DNA of 58,793 bases from Actinomycetes bacterium. GTDB taxonomy: Bacteria > Actinomycetota > Thermoleophilia > Solirubrobacterales > JACPNS01. The stretch lies in the NCBI GenBank assembly GCA_023404495.1, contig JAEYBE010000062.1:1-58793 (forward strand). The letters are read 5' to 3'. Below, piece by piece: positions 8,091-16,558 of this stretch. Position 1 is the first letter of the stretch, and each line of letters opens with the position of its first letter. The position numbers and the translations under genes were made by a program. Below the pieces are notes generated by a model that worked only from the letters and a program-made list of their open reading frames with translations, made no database searches and was not told the origin of the DNA.

Positions 8091-10565
8091 TTACTCCACG
8101 CCGCCAGGCCCGAGCTGCGTCACCGACTCGGCCGGCGCGGCGGCCATCTCGTCGTCACAGAAGGGCGGATTGACCCACTGCTTGTTTGCGTAGAGCTTCA
8201 CCTGATCCGCCGCGCGCGGCCAGAGTGAGAGTTCGCTGCGCTGCGAGCCAAGCAGCAGCGAGCGGTCGTCCGGACATTGGCCGCCGAAGCTCGTGACCAT
8301 CACGAAGCTCGCGCCACCGCCGCCGGCCTTGAAGCCGCGGCCATTCCAGCTGGTGTTGAGCGCGTTGAACAGGCCGAGCGTCCCTTCACCGCCATGGACG
8401 CTGGTGGCAGTGCCGCCGTAGCCCGTCACCTGCAACCCGCGCAGCGTCGCGCCCAGCGAAATCCCGGCATCGCGCAGCTGCTGCACGGCGTCGGCCAGCG
8501 ACGTAGCGATGGTCGGGTAGAGCGGATTGAGTCCGCGCGGCGTATTGACCGGGTCATCGCTGCGGTAGGGCACCTTCCACATCGGCAGATCGACCGGCAG
8601 GCCGGTGTAGGCGGTGAGGAAGTCGTTGCTGGCGCCCGAGAGCTCAGAGAAGCGCTTGAATAGCGCCGCACCGGGGCTGTCGAGGTTGTCGGTCTTGTCC
8701 CAAGCGCGAATCACTGGGCAGGCTTCGGCGACATTCACGAGCTTGCCCTTCGACGAGAGCATCGTCGGAGCCGAAGAGCAGAAGCTCGCAAGGTCGTCCG
8801 CCCAAAGCTCACCAAGCATGTTGCGGTTGTTGAAGACCGCATCCTGAAGCTGCTGCCGGGTGAAGCCGTTGGAACCGCCGGCTCCGTCGGTGCCGTTGAT
8901 CCGGTCGAGCGCGATCCGGTGCCCCATGCGGGTTCGCATCGCGCGCTTCGTGCGTTCAGGGCCAAAGACCCGCGAGTAGCCGGTCAGCGGCTGACGCGCG
9001 TTGGCAAGCCAGGCGCTCTCGTTGGAATTCTCGACGTAGTCCTTGCGCCGGATCACCGGCTGCTTATCGGCCGGCATCGTCTGCGGCGCGGCCGAGTCCG
9101 ATGAGGTCGGAACCTTGCAGGCGGAGACGCCGCCGCGCAGGATCGCCAACCCGATCAGATTCCAGGTCGCCTGACCGAGCACCGTATTGCAGGTCGCGGC
9201 GAAGGCGTTGCTGACGTTCGGCACCGTGCCGACGTCGGTGAACAACGCGTTGCCCTGATCGTCGGCGACCGTAGTCGTCGCCCACGGGTTGGCCGAGTAC
9301 TTGGCATGCACGCGGTAGAGGTCCTCGGCGCTGGTTGCCATGTTCGACTCGATGAACTGGTTGACCATGCGGCCGTTCTCGGCGTTCATGTCGACCAACG
9401 AGTAAGCGGTCGCCTTGGTCCACGGCGCGATCGGGATGCCCATCACCGAGGTCGTCACCGGTCCGTAAATCGTCGAGTAGAAGGTCTTGCTTCGCGTGGT
9501 GATCTGCCCGTTGGCCTCGCGCACGCGGATGGTCACGGTCTTCTTGTCCATGCTCTTGATCTGGCCGTCGACGAAGTACTTCGTCGGATCCAGCGGGACG
9601 AGCGGCACCTGCATCAACGCCAGACGCCTCGCGGCTGAAACAGTGTGGCTCCAGGCGACGTGCTCGTTGTGCCCGATCATCACCAGCGGGATACCGATGA
9701 AGCTCATACCCGAAACGTGCATCTTGCCCGGCACGTTCACATGCAGCTGCCAGAACTTGTCCGAGCCGTCCCAGTTCCAGTGCGGGTTGGCCAGTAGCGC
9801 GCCAGAGCCATTAGCGGTGCCCTGCGAGCCCAGGCCGATTGCGTTGGAACCACGGGTGCTGACGGAGTCTGCAAACCTGCTGGCCAGCGCAGAAACGTTG
9901 CTCGAATCTGCAGCGGAGAGCCCACTCGCGGCATCGTCGAGCAGGTTCTGAAGATCCGAGAGGATCGGCACCGAACCGAGCGGCAGGCCGGTCGAGAACA
10001 GTCCGGGCGGCGCGGCGTCGACCATGCCTTGCTGCGTCAGCTCCCGTCCGGCCTTACCGGCGAGCTGGTAGACGCGGCGTGCGACGTCGATTCGGTCAAT
10101 CGGCGTAACCCAGGGCTTGCCGGCGCATCGCGGATCGGGAATGTTTGCAACGCCGGTGTGGGCCAGATAGGTGTTGTAGCCCTTGACGTATCCGTCGAGC
10201 AGCGCGAGCGCATCATTGCTCGGTCCGGCTGGCGGCGGCGTCGAAATCGTCCGCTCGATCTTCCCGGTCGAGTTGAAGTAGGAGTTGTAGAGATCGCTGC
10301 TGATCGCGCTGGGTCCGAAGTACAGCGACTTTTCGCCGCGCAACTCGAGGTACAGCTCTGCCAGCGTACAGATGTTGTCCTCGGCCATCGCGTAGCCGAT
10401 TCCGTATCCGGCACCGAGCATGTCGCCGGCCTTGATGTTGGCGACACTCTGGTCAGTTCGTGTGATGGTCGCGTCGCCGGGCGCCGCTGTGGCGACCCCC
10501 GTGAATGCAAGCGTGAGCAGCGTGATCGCAGCCACGATCATCGACAACCGTCTTGGTTGAGACAT
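8091..10565 (-). CDS. Secreted penicillin acylase / AHL acylase family protein
   Basis: An 824-aa N-terminal-nucleophile hydrolase of the penicillin amidase family, which cleaves amide bonds in penicillins, acyl-homoserine lactones or related lipids. Residues 1-28 are a signal peptide ending in ATAA. The alpha-chain region (about 30-230) has GAGYGIGYAMAEDN, typical of the family. The catalytic Ser is residue 240 in RGSNAIGLGS, the autoproteolytic junction where the beta chain begins. HNEHVAWSHTVS and ENSNESAW follow in the beta chain. Length fits the family. GGGGGAG sits just upstream of the ATG. It is divergent from the sulfur operon. Substrate cannot be told from sequence; processing to two chains outside the membrane is expected. 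Confidence 0.9.
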   Translation of the reverse strand: MSQPRRLSMIVAAITLLTLAFTGVATAAPGDATITRTDQSVANIKAGDMLGAGYGIGYAMAEDNICTLAELYLELRGEKSLYFGPSAISSDLYNSYFNSTGKIERTISTPPPAGPSNDALALLDGYVKGYNTYLAHTGVANIPDPRCAGKPWVTPIDRIDVARRVYQLAGKAGRELTQQGMVDAAPPGLFSTGLPLGSVPILSDLQNLLDDAASGLSAADSSNVSALASRFADSVSTRGSNAIGLGSQGTANGSGALLANPHWNWDGSDKFWQLHVNVPGKMHVSGMSFIGIPLVMIGHNEHVAWSHTVSAARRLALMQVPLVPLDPTKYFVDGQIKSMDKKTVTIRVREANGQITTRSKTFYSTIYGPVTTSVMGIPIAPWTKATAYSLVDMNAENGRMVNQFIESNMATSAEDLYRVHAKYSANPWATTTVADDQGNALFTDVGTVPNVSNAFAATCNTVLGQATWNLIGLAILRGGVSACKVPTSSDSAAPQTMPADKQPVIRRKDYVENSNESAWLANARQPLTGYSRVFGPERTKRAMRTRMGHRIALDRINGTDGAGGSNGFTRQQLQDAVFNNRNMLGELWADDLASFCSSAPTMLSSKGKLVNVAEACPVIRAWDKTDNLDSPGAALFKRFSELSGASNDFLTAYTGLPVDLPMWKVPYRSDDPVNTPRGLNPLYPTIATSLADAVQQLRDAGISLGATLRGLQVTGYGGTATSVHGGEGTLGLFNALNTSWNGRGFKAGGGGASFVMVTSFGGQCPDDRSLLLGSQRSELSLWPRAADQVKLYANKQWVNPPFCDDEMAAAPAESVTQLGPGGVE

Positions 10566-10696
10566 TGACTCCCCCTGAGTCTGAGATTCCCTGGTTGGAA
10601 CTGCCGCGGCCTTCCGAGAGCCGCTTGTGGTACGCGACAGTACCAGATGTTGAACTCGGCGTCGAGAGCCGCCTGGGAACTGCCTTGCGCTGCTGC

Positions 10697-10725
10697 TTGC
10701 ACAAACTTGCCGATCTCGCTACTAT
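10697..10725 (+). promoter_or_regulatory. Sigma70-type promoter of the sulfur operon
   Basis: TTGCAC (10697-10702) and TACTAT (10720-10725) are 17 nt apart, placing the transcription start near 10732. The leader to the ATG at 10820 would be about 88 nt. Confidence 0.55.
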
Positions 10726-10738
10726 GTAAATACCCTAA

Positions 10739-10779
10739 AAGCGGTCGGTTAGGTCGGGATTAGAAATCCCGGGCCGCTT
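10739..10779 (+). promoter_or_regulatory. Foldable 5' leader of the sulfite reductase operon
   Basis: AAGCGG (10739-10744) pairs with CCGCTT (10774-10779). Inside, CGGGATT (10754-10760) pairs with AATCCCG (10764-10770) around an AGA loop. The nested structure starts within about 10 nt of the predicted transcript 5' end. It does not match the SAM-IV or SAM-II consensus as I remember them. It may be a cis-regulatory element or only a stabilising 5' stem-loop. Confidence 0.45.
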
Positions 10780-10819
10780 GGGGCCAAATTCCCACAAAAG
10801 CAGGAGCGTAAGGCCAGCA

Positions 10820-12640
10820 ATGCAGCTGACGCACGAATCCGGAACCAAGACGCACAAGCACGGAACGCCCGAGAACCCAGAGGTTTTCGAGAACGTCCCC
10901 GGACACGTCATCCCGATCATCGCCCAGGAGTTCGATGACTTCGAGAGCGAAGCCGACCGCTTCCTCGAAGGCGAGATCGAAGAGCCGAATTACATCGGTT
11001 TTCGCTTGAAGCAAGGCGTCTACGGCCAGCGCCAGCCCGGCGTCAACATGACGCGCGTGAAGCTTCCCTTCGGCGGCATCACCGCCGACCAGATGGACGC
11101 CTTCGGCGACGTCTCGGAGACCCACGCCCCGCTAAAGAAGGCGCACATCACCACGCGCCAGGCAGTCCAGATTCACCACATTCCGCTCTCGAAGATGCAC
11201 GAGGTGCTGCGCCACATCAGCGTCAGCGGACTCTCTTCCCGTGAAGGCTGCGGCAACACGGTCCGCAACGTCACCGGCGACCCGTACGCGGGCGTCCTCG
11301 AAGGCGAAGTCTTCGACCCCTCGCCCTGGGCCGGCGCTTTCGTGCGCTACTGGGTGCGCAACGAGATCACCCAGCTGCTGCCGCGTAAGTGCAAAGTCGC
11401 CTTCTCCGGCTACGCCGAGAACCGCGCGCTGACGGACATTCACGACATCGCCTTCGAGTCGAAGATCAACGAGAACGGCGAGCAGGGCTTTCGCGTTCTG
11501 GTCGGCGGCGGCACCTCGATTTTCCCGCGCCTTGCACCTGAGCTCTTTGAGTGGGTCTCGCTCGACGAGTACCTCAAGGTCTCCGAGGCCGTGCTGAGGA
11601 TCTTCGACCGCTGCGACGAACTGCGCGTCAACCGCGCCCGCGCGCGCATCAAGGTTTACATCGACCGCATCGGGATGGACGCCTTCCGCGAGGAAGTGCT
11701 CGAGGAGATGCAGCAGGAGTGGGCGCAGATTGGCGACTTCGACCCGGAGCCGTTGCTCTTTGTTCCCGACGAGGCCGGCGCCGCGCCGTCGCTCGAGGGC
11801 GATTGGGAGCAGCCGGGCGACGACCGCGAGGAGTACGAGGCCTTCCGCGAGCACAATGTGCTGGCCCAGAAGCAGGACGGCTACAGCGTCGTCACGCTGA
11901 AGGTCTACCGCGGCGACCTCTCCCCGGATCAGTGGCACGGGCTCGCCGATCTCACGCGTCAGTACACCAACGGCTTTGCGCGTACGACGGTCAACCAGAA
12001 CATGGTCCTGCGCTTCGTCCCCGACGACGCCGTGTACGAGCTCTGGACCAAGCTAAAAGAACTCGAGCTTGGCGACCCTGGCGTTGACACGATCCAGGAC
12101 GTCGTCAGCTGCCCGGGCACCGACTCCTGCAAGCTCGGCATCACTGCCTCGATGGGGTTGAACGCCGCGATCCACGAGCGGATCAAGGAGATGAACATCA
12201 CCGATCCGCTGACCAAGAAGACGGTCGTGCGCATGAGCGGCTGCCCCAATGGCTGCTCGCAGCACCACATCGCCAACATCGGCTTCAACGGCGCCTCGAT
12301 GAAGTTCGACGGCAAGCAGGTGCCCGCGTACCTCGTGCAGGTTGGCGGACGCGGCGCCGACGGCAAGGTCAACTTTGGCCAGCGCCTCAAGCTCCGCCTG
12401 CCGGCCAAGCGCGTGCCCGACGCGGTCGAGCGCTGGTTGCGCTTCTACGAGAGCGATCGCCAAGGCGAGGAGCTCTTCTCGGACTTCGTCGAGCGCGTCG
12501 GCACCGAGCCGTTCGAAGACCTCGCCAAGGACCTCACGCTGGCGGTCGACTTCAACGAGGAGACCAAGGAATTGTTCGTCGACTGGCAGCGCACCGGTCT
12601 TTACAAGATGGAGCGCGGAGAAGGAGAGTGCGCAGTATGA
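10820..12640 (+). CDS. Ferredoxin-type sulfite (nitrite/sulfite) reductase
   Basis: This 606-aa siroheme/4Fe-4S enzyme reduces sulfite to sulfide with six electrons, probably from ferredoxin; the family also contains nitrite reductases. The cluster ligands are visible as C431-x5-C437 (CPGTDSC) and C475-x3-C479 (GCPNGC). The two half-repeats of the fold, each with an N-terminal ferredoxin-like part, span about 45-330 and 340-590. Because the next genes make and reduce APS, sulfite is the likelier substrate. I place the start at ATG 10820 (GGAG at 10803, AAGG at 10810). The in-frame TTG at 10778 lies inside the leader stem. Its stop overlaps the next start (ATGA), so the two are translationally coupled. 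Confidence 0.85.
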   Translation: MQLTHESGTKTHKHGTPENPEVFENVPGHVIPIIAQEFDDFESEADRFLEGEIEEPNYIGFRLKQGVYGQRQPGVNMTRVKLPFGGITADQMDAFGDVSETHAPLKKAHITTRQAVQIHHIPLSKMHEVLRHISVSGLSSREGCGNTVRNVTGDPYAGVLEGEVFDPSPWAGAFVRYWVRNEITQLLPRKCKVAFSGYAENRALTDIHDIAFESKINENGEQGFRVLVGGGTSIFPRLAPELFEWVSLDEYLKVSEAVLRIFDRCDELRVNRARARIKVYIDRIGMDAFREEVLEEMQQEWAQIGDFDPEPLLFVPDEAGAAPSLEGDWEQPGDDREEYEAFREHNVLAQKQDGYSVVTLKVYRGDLSPDQWHGLADLTRQYTNGFARTTVNQNMVLRFVPDDAVYELWTKLKELELGDPGVDTIQDVVSCPGTDSCKLGITASMGLNAAIHERIKEMNITDPLTKKTVVRMSGCPNGCSQHHIANIGFNGASMKFDGKQVPAYLVQVGGRGADGKVNFGQRLKLRLPAKRVPDAVERWLRFYESDRQGEELFSDFVERVGTEPFEDLAKDLTLAVDFNEETKELFVDWQRTGLYKMERGEGECAV

Positions 12641-13392
12641 ATCCGGCAGACGCAGTCATTCTGGACGACACCCAGGAGCAGCTCCCGGAGGCCACCGAGC
12701 CGATGTTCAATCCGGCAGAGCTCGCAGTCCCCGGCAACCCTTCGCTCGACCTCGACTTCGGCCCCGCCGAGGACATCCTGCGCTACGCCGTCGAGCAGTT
12801 CGGCGACCGCCTTGTGCAGGCGAGCTCCTTCCAGAAGGAAGCTTCGGTGATCCTCGACATGCTGATGAAGATCAACCCCGAGGCCAGGCTCTTCACGATC
12901 GATAACGGCAACCTCTTCCCCGAGACCCTCGAGGTCTGGCGCCAGATCGAAGAGCGCTACGACACCAAGATTGAAGTGCACCGCTCGCTCGAACACGCAC
13001 CGCGCGAGATCCGCGAGGCGGCAACGCCCGACAACGCCTGGGCAGGAGCGCCCGAGGACTGCTGCGGTCCGTACAAGGTCGCCGCGCTGCAGAGCGCGCT
13101 GCTCGGAGTGGACGCCTGGATCACCGGTTTGCGTCGCGAGCAGTCGCACACCCGCGCGAACGTGCAGAAGGTCGCCTGGGATGCCAAGAACAACCTCTGG
13201 AAGGTCTGCCCACTCGCTGACTGGAGCGAGCGCGACGTCTGGAACTACATCTTCGAGAACGACGTGCCCTACAACAAGCTGCACGACCAGGGCTATTCAT
13301 CGATTGGGTGCACCAACTGCACCACACCGGGCGACGGCCGTGAGGGCCGTTGGGCCGGCTCGGACAAGACCGAATGCGGCCTTCACGGCTAG
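12637..13392 (+). CDS. cysH: 4Fe-4S APS/PAPS reductase
   Basis: A 251-aa adenylyl-sulfate reductase that converts APS (or PAPS) to sulfite using thioredoxin. The iron-sulfur ligands are C142-C143 and C225-x2-C228. The catalytic cysteine is C247 in KTECGLH. Presence of the CC/CxxC pairs marks the cluster-containing type, which in Mycobacterium uses APS and in Bacillus can use both. ATG 12637 overlaps the preceding TGA; a GTG at 12628 is possible but unnecessary. It feeds sulfite to the reductase encoded just upstream. Confidence 0.9.
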   Translation: MNPADAVILDDTQEQLPEATEPMFNPAELAVPGNPSLDLDFGPAEDILRYAVEQFGDRLVQASSFQKEASVILDMLMKINPEARLFTIDNGNLFPETLEVWRQIEERYDTKIEVHRSLEHAPREIREAATPDNAWAGAPEDCCGPYKVAALQSALLGVDAWITGLRREQSHTRANVQKVAWDAKNNLWKVCPLADWSERDVWNYIFENDVPYNKLHDQGYSSIGCTNCTTPGDGREGRWAGSDKTECGLHG

Positions 13393-13419
13393 CCAAATCC
13401 CACTACCAACAAGAAACAG

Positions 13420-13986
13420 ATGAGCAACACTGACAAAGGATTCGTCCTCTGGTTCACCGGCCTCTCGGGCGCCGGCAAGACCACTATCGCCGACGTTGTC
13501 GAGGCGCGCCTGAAGAGCCGCGGCTCGAAGATCGAGGTGCTCGACGGCGACGTCGTTCGCACCAACCTCTCCAAGGGGCTCGGCTTCTCGCGCGAGGACC
13601 GCGACACCAACATCGCCCGCATCGCCTTCGTCGCCAACCTCTTGGCGCGCAACGAGGTGCCTGTGATCACCGCCGCGATCTCGCCCTACCGCGAAACCCG
13701 CGACGCCGCGCGTGAGCTGATCGGCGATGACAAGTTCATCGAGATCCACGTCGCCACGCCGCTCGAGGAGTGCGAGGCGCGTGACGTCAAGGGCCTCTAC
13801 GCCAAGGCGCGCTCCGGCGAGATCAAGGAGTTCACTGGCATCAGCGACCCGTACGAGGAGCCGCTCAGCCCCGAGATCACCCTCCCGACCGTCGACCAGA
13901 CGCCCGACGAGTCAGCCGACGTGATCTTCGAGTACCTCGAGGCCAACGGCTTCCTCGCTGGCGAGCTCGAGGGAGCTGTTGCGTAA
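13420..13986 (+). CDS. cysC: Adenylylsulfate (APS) kinase
   Basis: A 188-aa P-loop kinase that phosphorylates APS to PAPS. The Walker A motif GLSGAGKT is at residues 14-21 and the DGD motif at 42-44. The family RTNLSKGLGFSREDRDTN signature follows. Its stop TAA overlaps the sat start (TAATG). Having both APS kinase and a cluster-type reductase in one operon means APS can be reduced directly or diverted to PAPS. No strong ribosome site is visible ahead of ATG 13420, 27 nt after cysH. Confidence 0.93.
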   Translation: MSNTDKGFVLWFTGLSGAGKTTIADVVEARLKSRGSKIEVLDGDVVRTNLSKGLGFSREDRDTNIARIAFVANLLARNEVPVITAAISPYRETRDAARELIGDDKFIEIHVATPLEECEARDVKGLYAKARSGEIKEFTGISDPYEEPLSPEITLPTVDQTPDESADVIFEYLEANGFLAGELEGAVA

Positions 13987-15044
13987 TGGCGATCGAACTC
14001 AACGCCAAGCAGACCGCTGACTTCGAGCTGCTGGCCAACGGTGGCTTTGCGCCGCTGACCGGCTTCCAGGGTCAGGCCGACTACGAGAACGTCGTCGAGA
14101 ACATGCGGCTTGCCAACAACGAGCCGTGGTCGATCCCGGTCGTGCTCGGATCGGAGACCGGCGAAGTCGGCGAGACCGTCGAGCTCGTGGGAAGCCAGGG
14201 CGAAGCGCTCGGCACGATCACGATCGAAGAGGTCTACACGCGCGATCTCAAGAACGAGGCCGAGAAGGTCTACAAGACGGCTTCAGACGAGCACCCCGGC
14301 GTCGCCGCGCTCTACAAGGAGAGCGCCCGCGTGATCGCCGGTCCGATCGAGGTCAAGCAGCTTCCGGATCACATCGACATCGTCAAGCCGTATCTCTTGA
14401 CCCCGGCCGAGTCGAAGGCCGAGTTCGAGAAGCGCGGCTGGAAGACGGTTGTCGGTTTCCAGACGCGCAACCCGATCCACCGTGCGCACGAGTACATCAC
14501 CAAGGTGGCGCTCGAAGGCGTTGACGGCCTCTTCCTGCACCCGCTGGTCGGTGAGACGAAGTCGGACGACATCGACGCCGAGACGCGGATGAAGTGTTAC
14601 GAGGTGCTGATCGACGGCTACTACGTCAAGGAGCGCGTCGTGCTGGGAGTCAACCCCGCGGCCATGCGTTACGCCGGCCCTCGCGAGGCGATCTTCCACG
14701 CGCTGGTGCGTCGCAACTACGGCTGCACGCACTTCATCGTCGGCCGCGACCACGCGGGTGTTGGCGACTACTACGGCACCTTCGACGCGCAGCACATCTT
14801 CGACGAGTTCGAGCCCGGTGAGCTGGGCATTGAGCCGCTGAAGTTCGAGCACAGCTTCTGGTGCAACCTGACCGGCGCGATGGCGACGTCGAAGACGAGC
14901 CCGGCCGGCCCGGAGGACAAGGTCTTCCTCTCTGGCACGGCAGTGCGCGAGATGCTTGTGCGCGGCGAGCGCCCGCCAGTCGAGTTCACACGCCCCGAAG
15001 TTGCGGACGTGTTGATCGACGCAATGGCAGGAGCCGCCGTCTAA
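13986..15044 (+). CDS. sat: Sulfate adenylyltransferase (ATP sulfurylase)
   Basis: A 352-aa homo-oligomeric ATP sulfurylase that makes APS from sulfate and ATP. The nucleotide-binding motifs are QTRNPIHRAHE (159-169, with R161, H165 and H168) and GRDHAGVGDYYG (253-264). It is slightly shorter than typical Sat (about 380-400 aa) at the N-terminus, beginning almost directly at the ELLANGGFAPLTGF region. The ATG overlaps the cysC stop. No cysD/cysN GTPase-type sulfurylase is present here. Confidence 0.93.
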   Translation: MAIELNAKQTADFELLANGGFAPLTGFQGQADYENVVENMRLANNEPWSIPVVLGSETGEVGETVELVGSQGEALGTITIEEVYTRDLKNEAEKVYKTASDEHPGVAALYKESARVIAGPIEVKQLPDHIDIVKPYLLTPAESKAEFEKRGWKTVVGFQTRNPIHRAHEYITKVALEGVDGLFLHPLVGETKSDDIDAETRMKCYEVLIDGYYVKERVVLGVNPAAMRYAGPREAIFHALVRRNYGCTHFIVGRDHAGVGDYYGTFDAQHIFDEFEPGELGIEPLKFEHSFWCNLTGAMATSKTSPAGPEDKVFLSGTAVREMLVRGERPPVEFTRPEVADVLIDAMAGAAV

Positions 15045-15058
15045 GCCAGATTTCTGCC

Positions 15059-15086
15059 AAACCTCCGCCCGATCGGGCGGAGGTTT
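15059..15086 (+). terminator. Perfect 28-nt palindrome (attenuator/terminator-like) between sat and the permease
   Basis: AAACCTCCGCCC and GGGCGGAGGTTT form a 12-bp perfect stem around GATC. Only TTT follows before the GGAGGA ribosome site (15087-15092) of the next gene. It could be a partial terminator or attenuator, or an mRNA-processing or stability site. Pairing could also influence access to the adjacent ribosome site. Confidence 0.6.
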
Positions 15087-15100
15087 GGAGGATTTTCCGC

Positions 15101-16111
15101 ATGGATCCGCTGCTCATCATTTTCGGTTTCGGCGTCGGCGTTCTCGTCGGCATGACCGGGATGGGCGGGGGATCGCTTATGACTCCGCTGCTGGTTTTGC
15201 TCTTCGGCGTCAAGCCGACGCTCGCCGTCGGAACCGACATCGCCTACCAGGCGGTGACCAAGACAGTCGGCGGCTACAAGCACCTCAAGCTCAAGACCGT
15301 CAACTTCAACGCTGTCCTCTGGCTGGCGCTCGGCAGCGTCCCAGGCGCGATCCTCGGCGTGCAGGTGATTCGGGAACTCGAACGCGTGTGGGGCGATGAC
15401 GTCCAGACGTTCACGCTCGTAGCGCTTGGCTCTGTACTCGCGTTCGTCGGCATCTTCACGCTTGTCCGATCGATCTTCTACCCCGCGTTCGTTTCGAGCG
15501 ATGGTCAGCCGCACATGCGCCTGAGCACGCCGCTGAAGGCCGCAGCGATCGCGATCGGAATCGTGACCGGCTTTGTCATCGGCATTACCTCTGCCGGCAG
15601 CGGCACGGTGATCGCCGTCGCGCTGATCGCAATCTTCAAGATCCCGCCGCGCTATGTGGTCGGCACCGATGTCTTCCAGGCGGCGATTCTCCTCTGGGCC
15701 GCGGGTCTGGCCCACTGGGCCGGCGGCATGATCGACTTCGGTCTGATGGGCACGCTGCTGATCGGGAGTATTCCCGGTGTTTGGATCGGCTCGCACTTCT
15801 CGGTGAAGGTTCCCGAGGCAAGCCTGCGTACTGCGCTCGGCGCTGTGCTGATGCTTTCTTCGGCCGCAACGCTCAACAAGGCCGGCGTGCCATATCTGCC
15901 GAACGTGATGCTCGCACTCGGCGGAGCATTCGCGCTGGGCGTGGCCTGGGCGGTGGCCAGCGGCCGGATCGCCAACCCCTGGAAGGCTTCGCACGCAGCG
16001 AAGACTGGCGGCATCCCCGACATCGAGCTGGGTATTGGCGAACTCTCGGACGCCGTGGTTGAACCGATTGAGAACCCCGCGGTGCGCCGAGCCGCGCAAC
16101 CGATGGCTTGA
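15101..16111 (+). CDS. TSUP/TauE-SafE family permease, probable sulfate/sulfite transporter
   Basis: A 336-aa integral membrane protein with about eight hydrophobic segments. It starts with the family GFGVGVLVGMTGMGGGSLMTP motif, and the internal repeat GFVIGITSAGSGTV starts the second half. TSUP proteins move sulfate, sulfite, taurine breakdown products or related anions. Its place at the end of the sulfate-assimilation genes favours sulfate uptake or sulfite export. GGAGGA lies 8 nt before ATG 15101; an upstream extension would overlap sat in another frame and lacks support. The stop is immediately followed by the tail-to-tail minus gene. Confidence 0.85.
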   Translation: MDPLLIIFGFGVGVLVGMTGMGGGSLMTPLLVLLFGVKPTLAVGTDIAYQAVTKTVGGYKHLKLKTVNFNAVLWLALGSVPGAILGVQVIRELERVWGDDVQTFTLVALGSVLAFVGIFTLVRSIFYPAFVSSDGQPHMRLSTPLKAAAIAIGIVTGFVIGITSAGSGTVIAVALIAIFKIPPRYVVGTDVFQAAILLWAAGLAHWAGGMIDFGLMGTLLIGSIPGVWIGSHFSVKVPEASLRTALGAVLMLSSAATLNKAGVPYLPNVMLALGGAFALGVAWAVASGRIANPWKASHAAKTGGIPDIELGIGELSDAVVEPIENPAVRRAAQPMA

Positions 16112-16516
16112 TCAGGTTCCGGACCCGGCCCAATCGATCCAAACTAGCTCGGGATCGTCGGGGTCACATTTGAGGCGGACGTTTGCGCCGGCGACCACGC
16201 GGTCAATGTATTCCTCCGCAACGGGCTGAGTCACTCGCGCCGAGTAGCGCTCACCACCGGGCGGAGTGACAACGACGTCGACCACGAAGGTCTCCTGCAG
16301 ATTGATCTGAGTGCTGGCAGGACGCACTGCATCGATCAAGCCAGTGGCGGCGACTCCCTGAAGCATGATCCGCGTGAGATCAATCTCGGACGAGCGATCT
16401 GCCGGGGCCGCGCTTTCCTTGACCCGCGAGTCGATCACCCGCGACATCGGATCCGGCCCGCCCGCCGTCTTGCCGCCCCCGGGCGTTGGGTCCGTATTGC
16501 TCTTGAACAAGCCCAT
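16112..16516 (-). CDS. Hypothetical soluble protein
   Basis: A 134-aa protein whose stop directly abuts the stop of the TSUP gene. The first roughly 30 residues are Gly/Pro/Lys-rich and likely disordered. A central part mentions helix-like DLTRIMLQGVAATG. The C-terminal half (TFVVDVVVTPPGGERY to LVWIDW) looks like a small beta-barrel. I chose ATG 16516, preceded by GGTGGGGA; the longer start 27 nt upstream has no ribosome site. No family is recognised. The 42-bp gap to the carboxylase gene makes the two divergent. Confidence 0.7.
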   Translation of the reverse strand: MGLFKSNTDPTPGGGKTAGGPDPMSRVIDSRVKESAAPADRSSEIDLTRIMLQGVAATGLIDAVRPASTQINLQETFVVDVVVTPPGGERYSARVTQPVAEEYIDRVVAGANVRLKCDPDDPELVWIDWAGSGT

Positions 16517-16558
16517 TGATCCCCACCGTACCCGACGAACCACTAATCTCTCGCCCCT

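Noticed and set aside
10739..10819. SAM riboswitch in the sulfur-operon leader
   Set aside because: The conserved SAM-I, SAM-II and SAM-IV core sequences as I know them are not present. Only the bare hairpin is kept as an observation.
11132..11938. Long minus-strand ORF antisense to the sulfite reductase
   Set aside because: No recognisable domain and no start signal; sulfite reductase motifs on the other strand are unambiguous.
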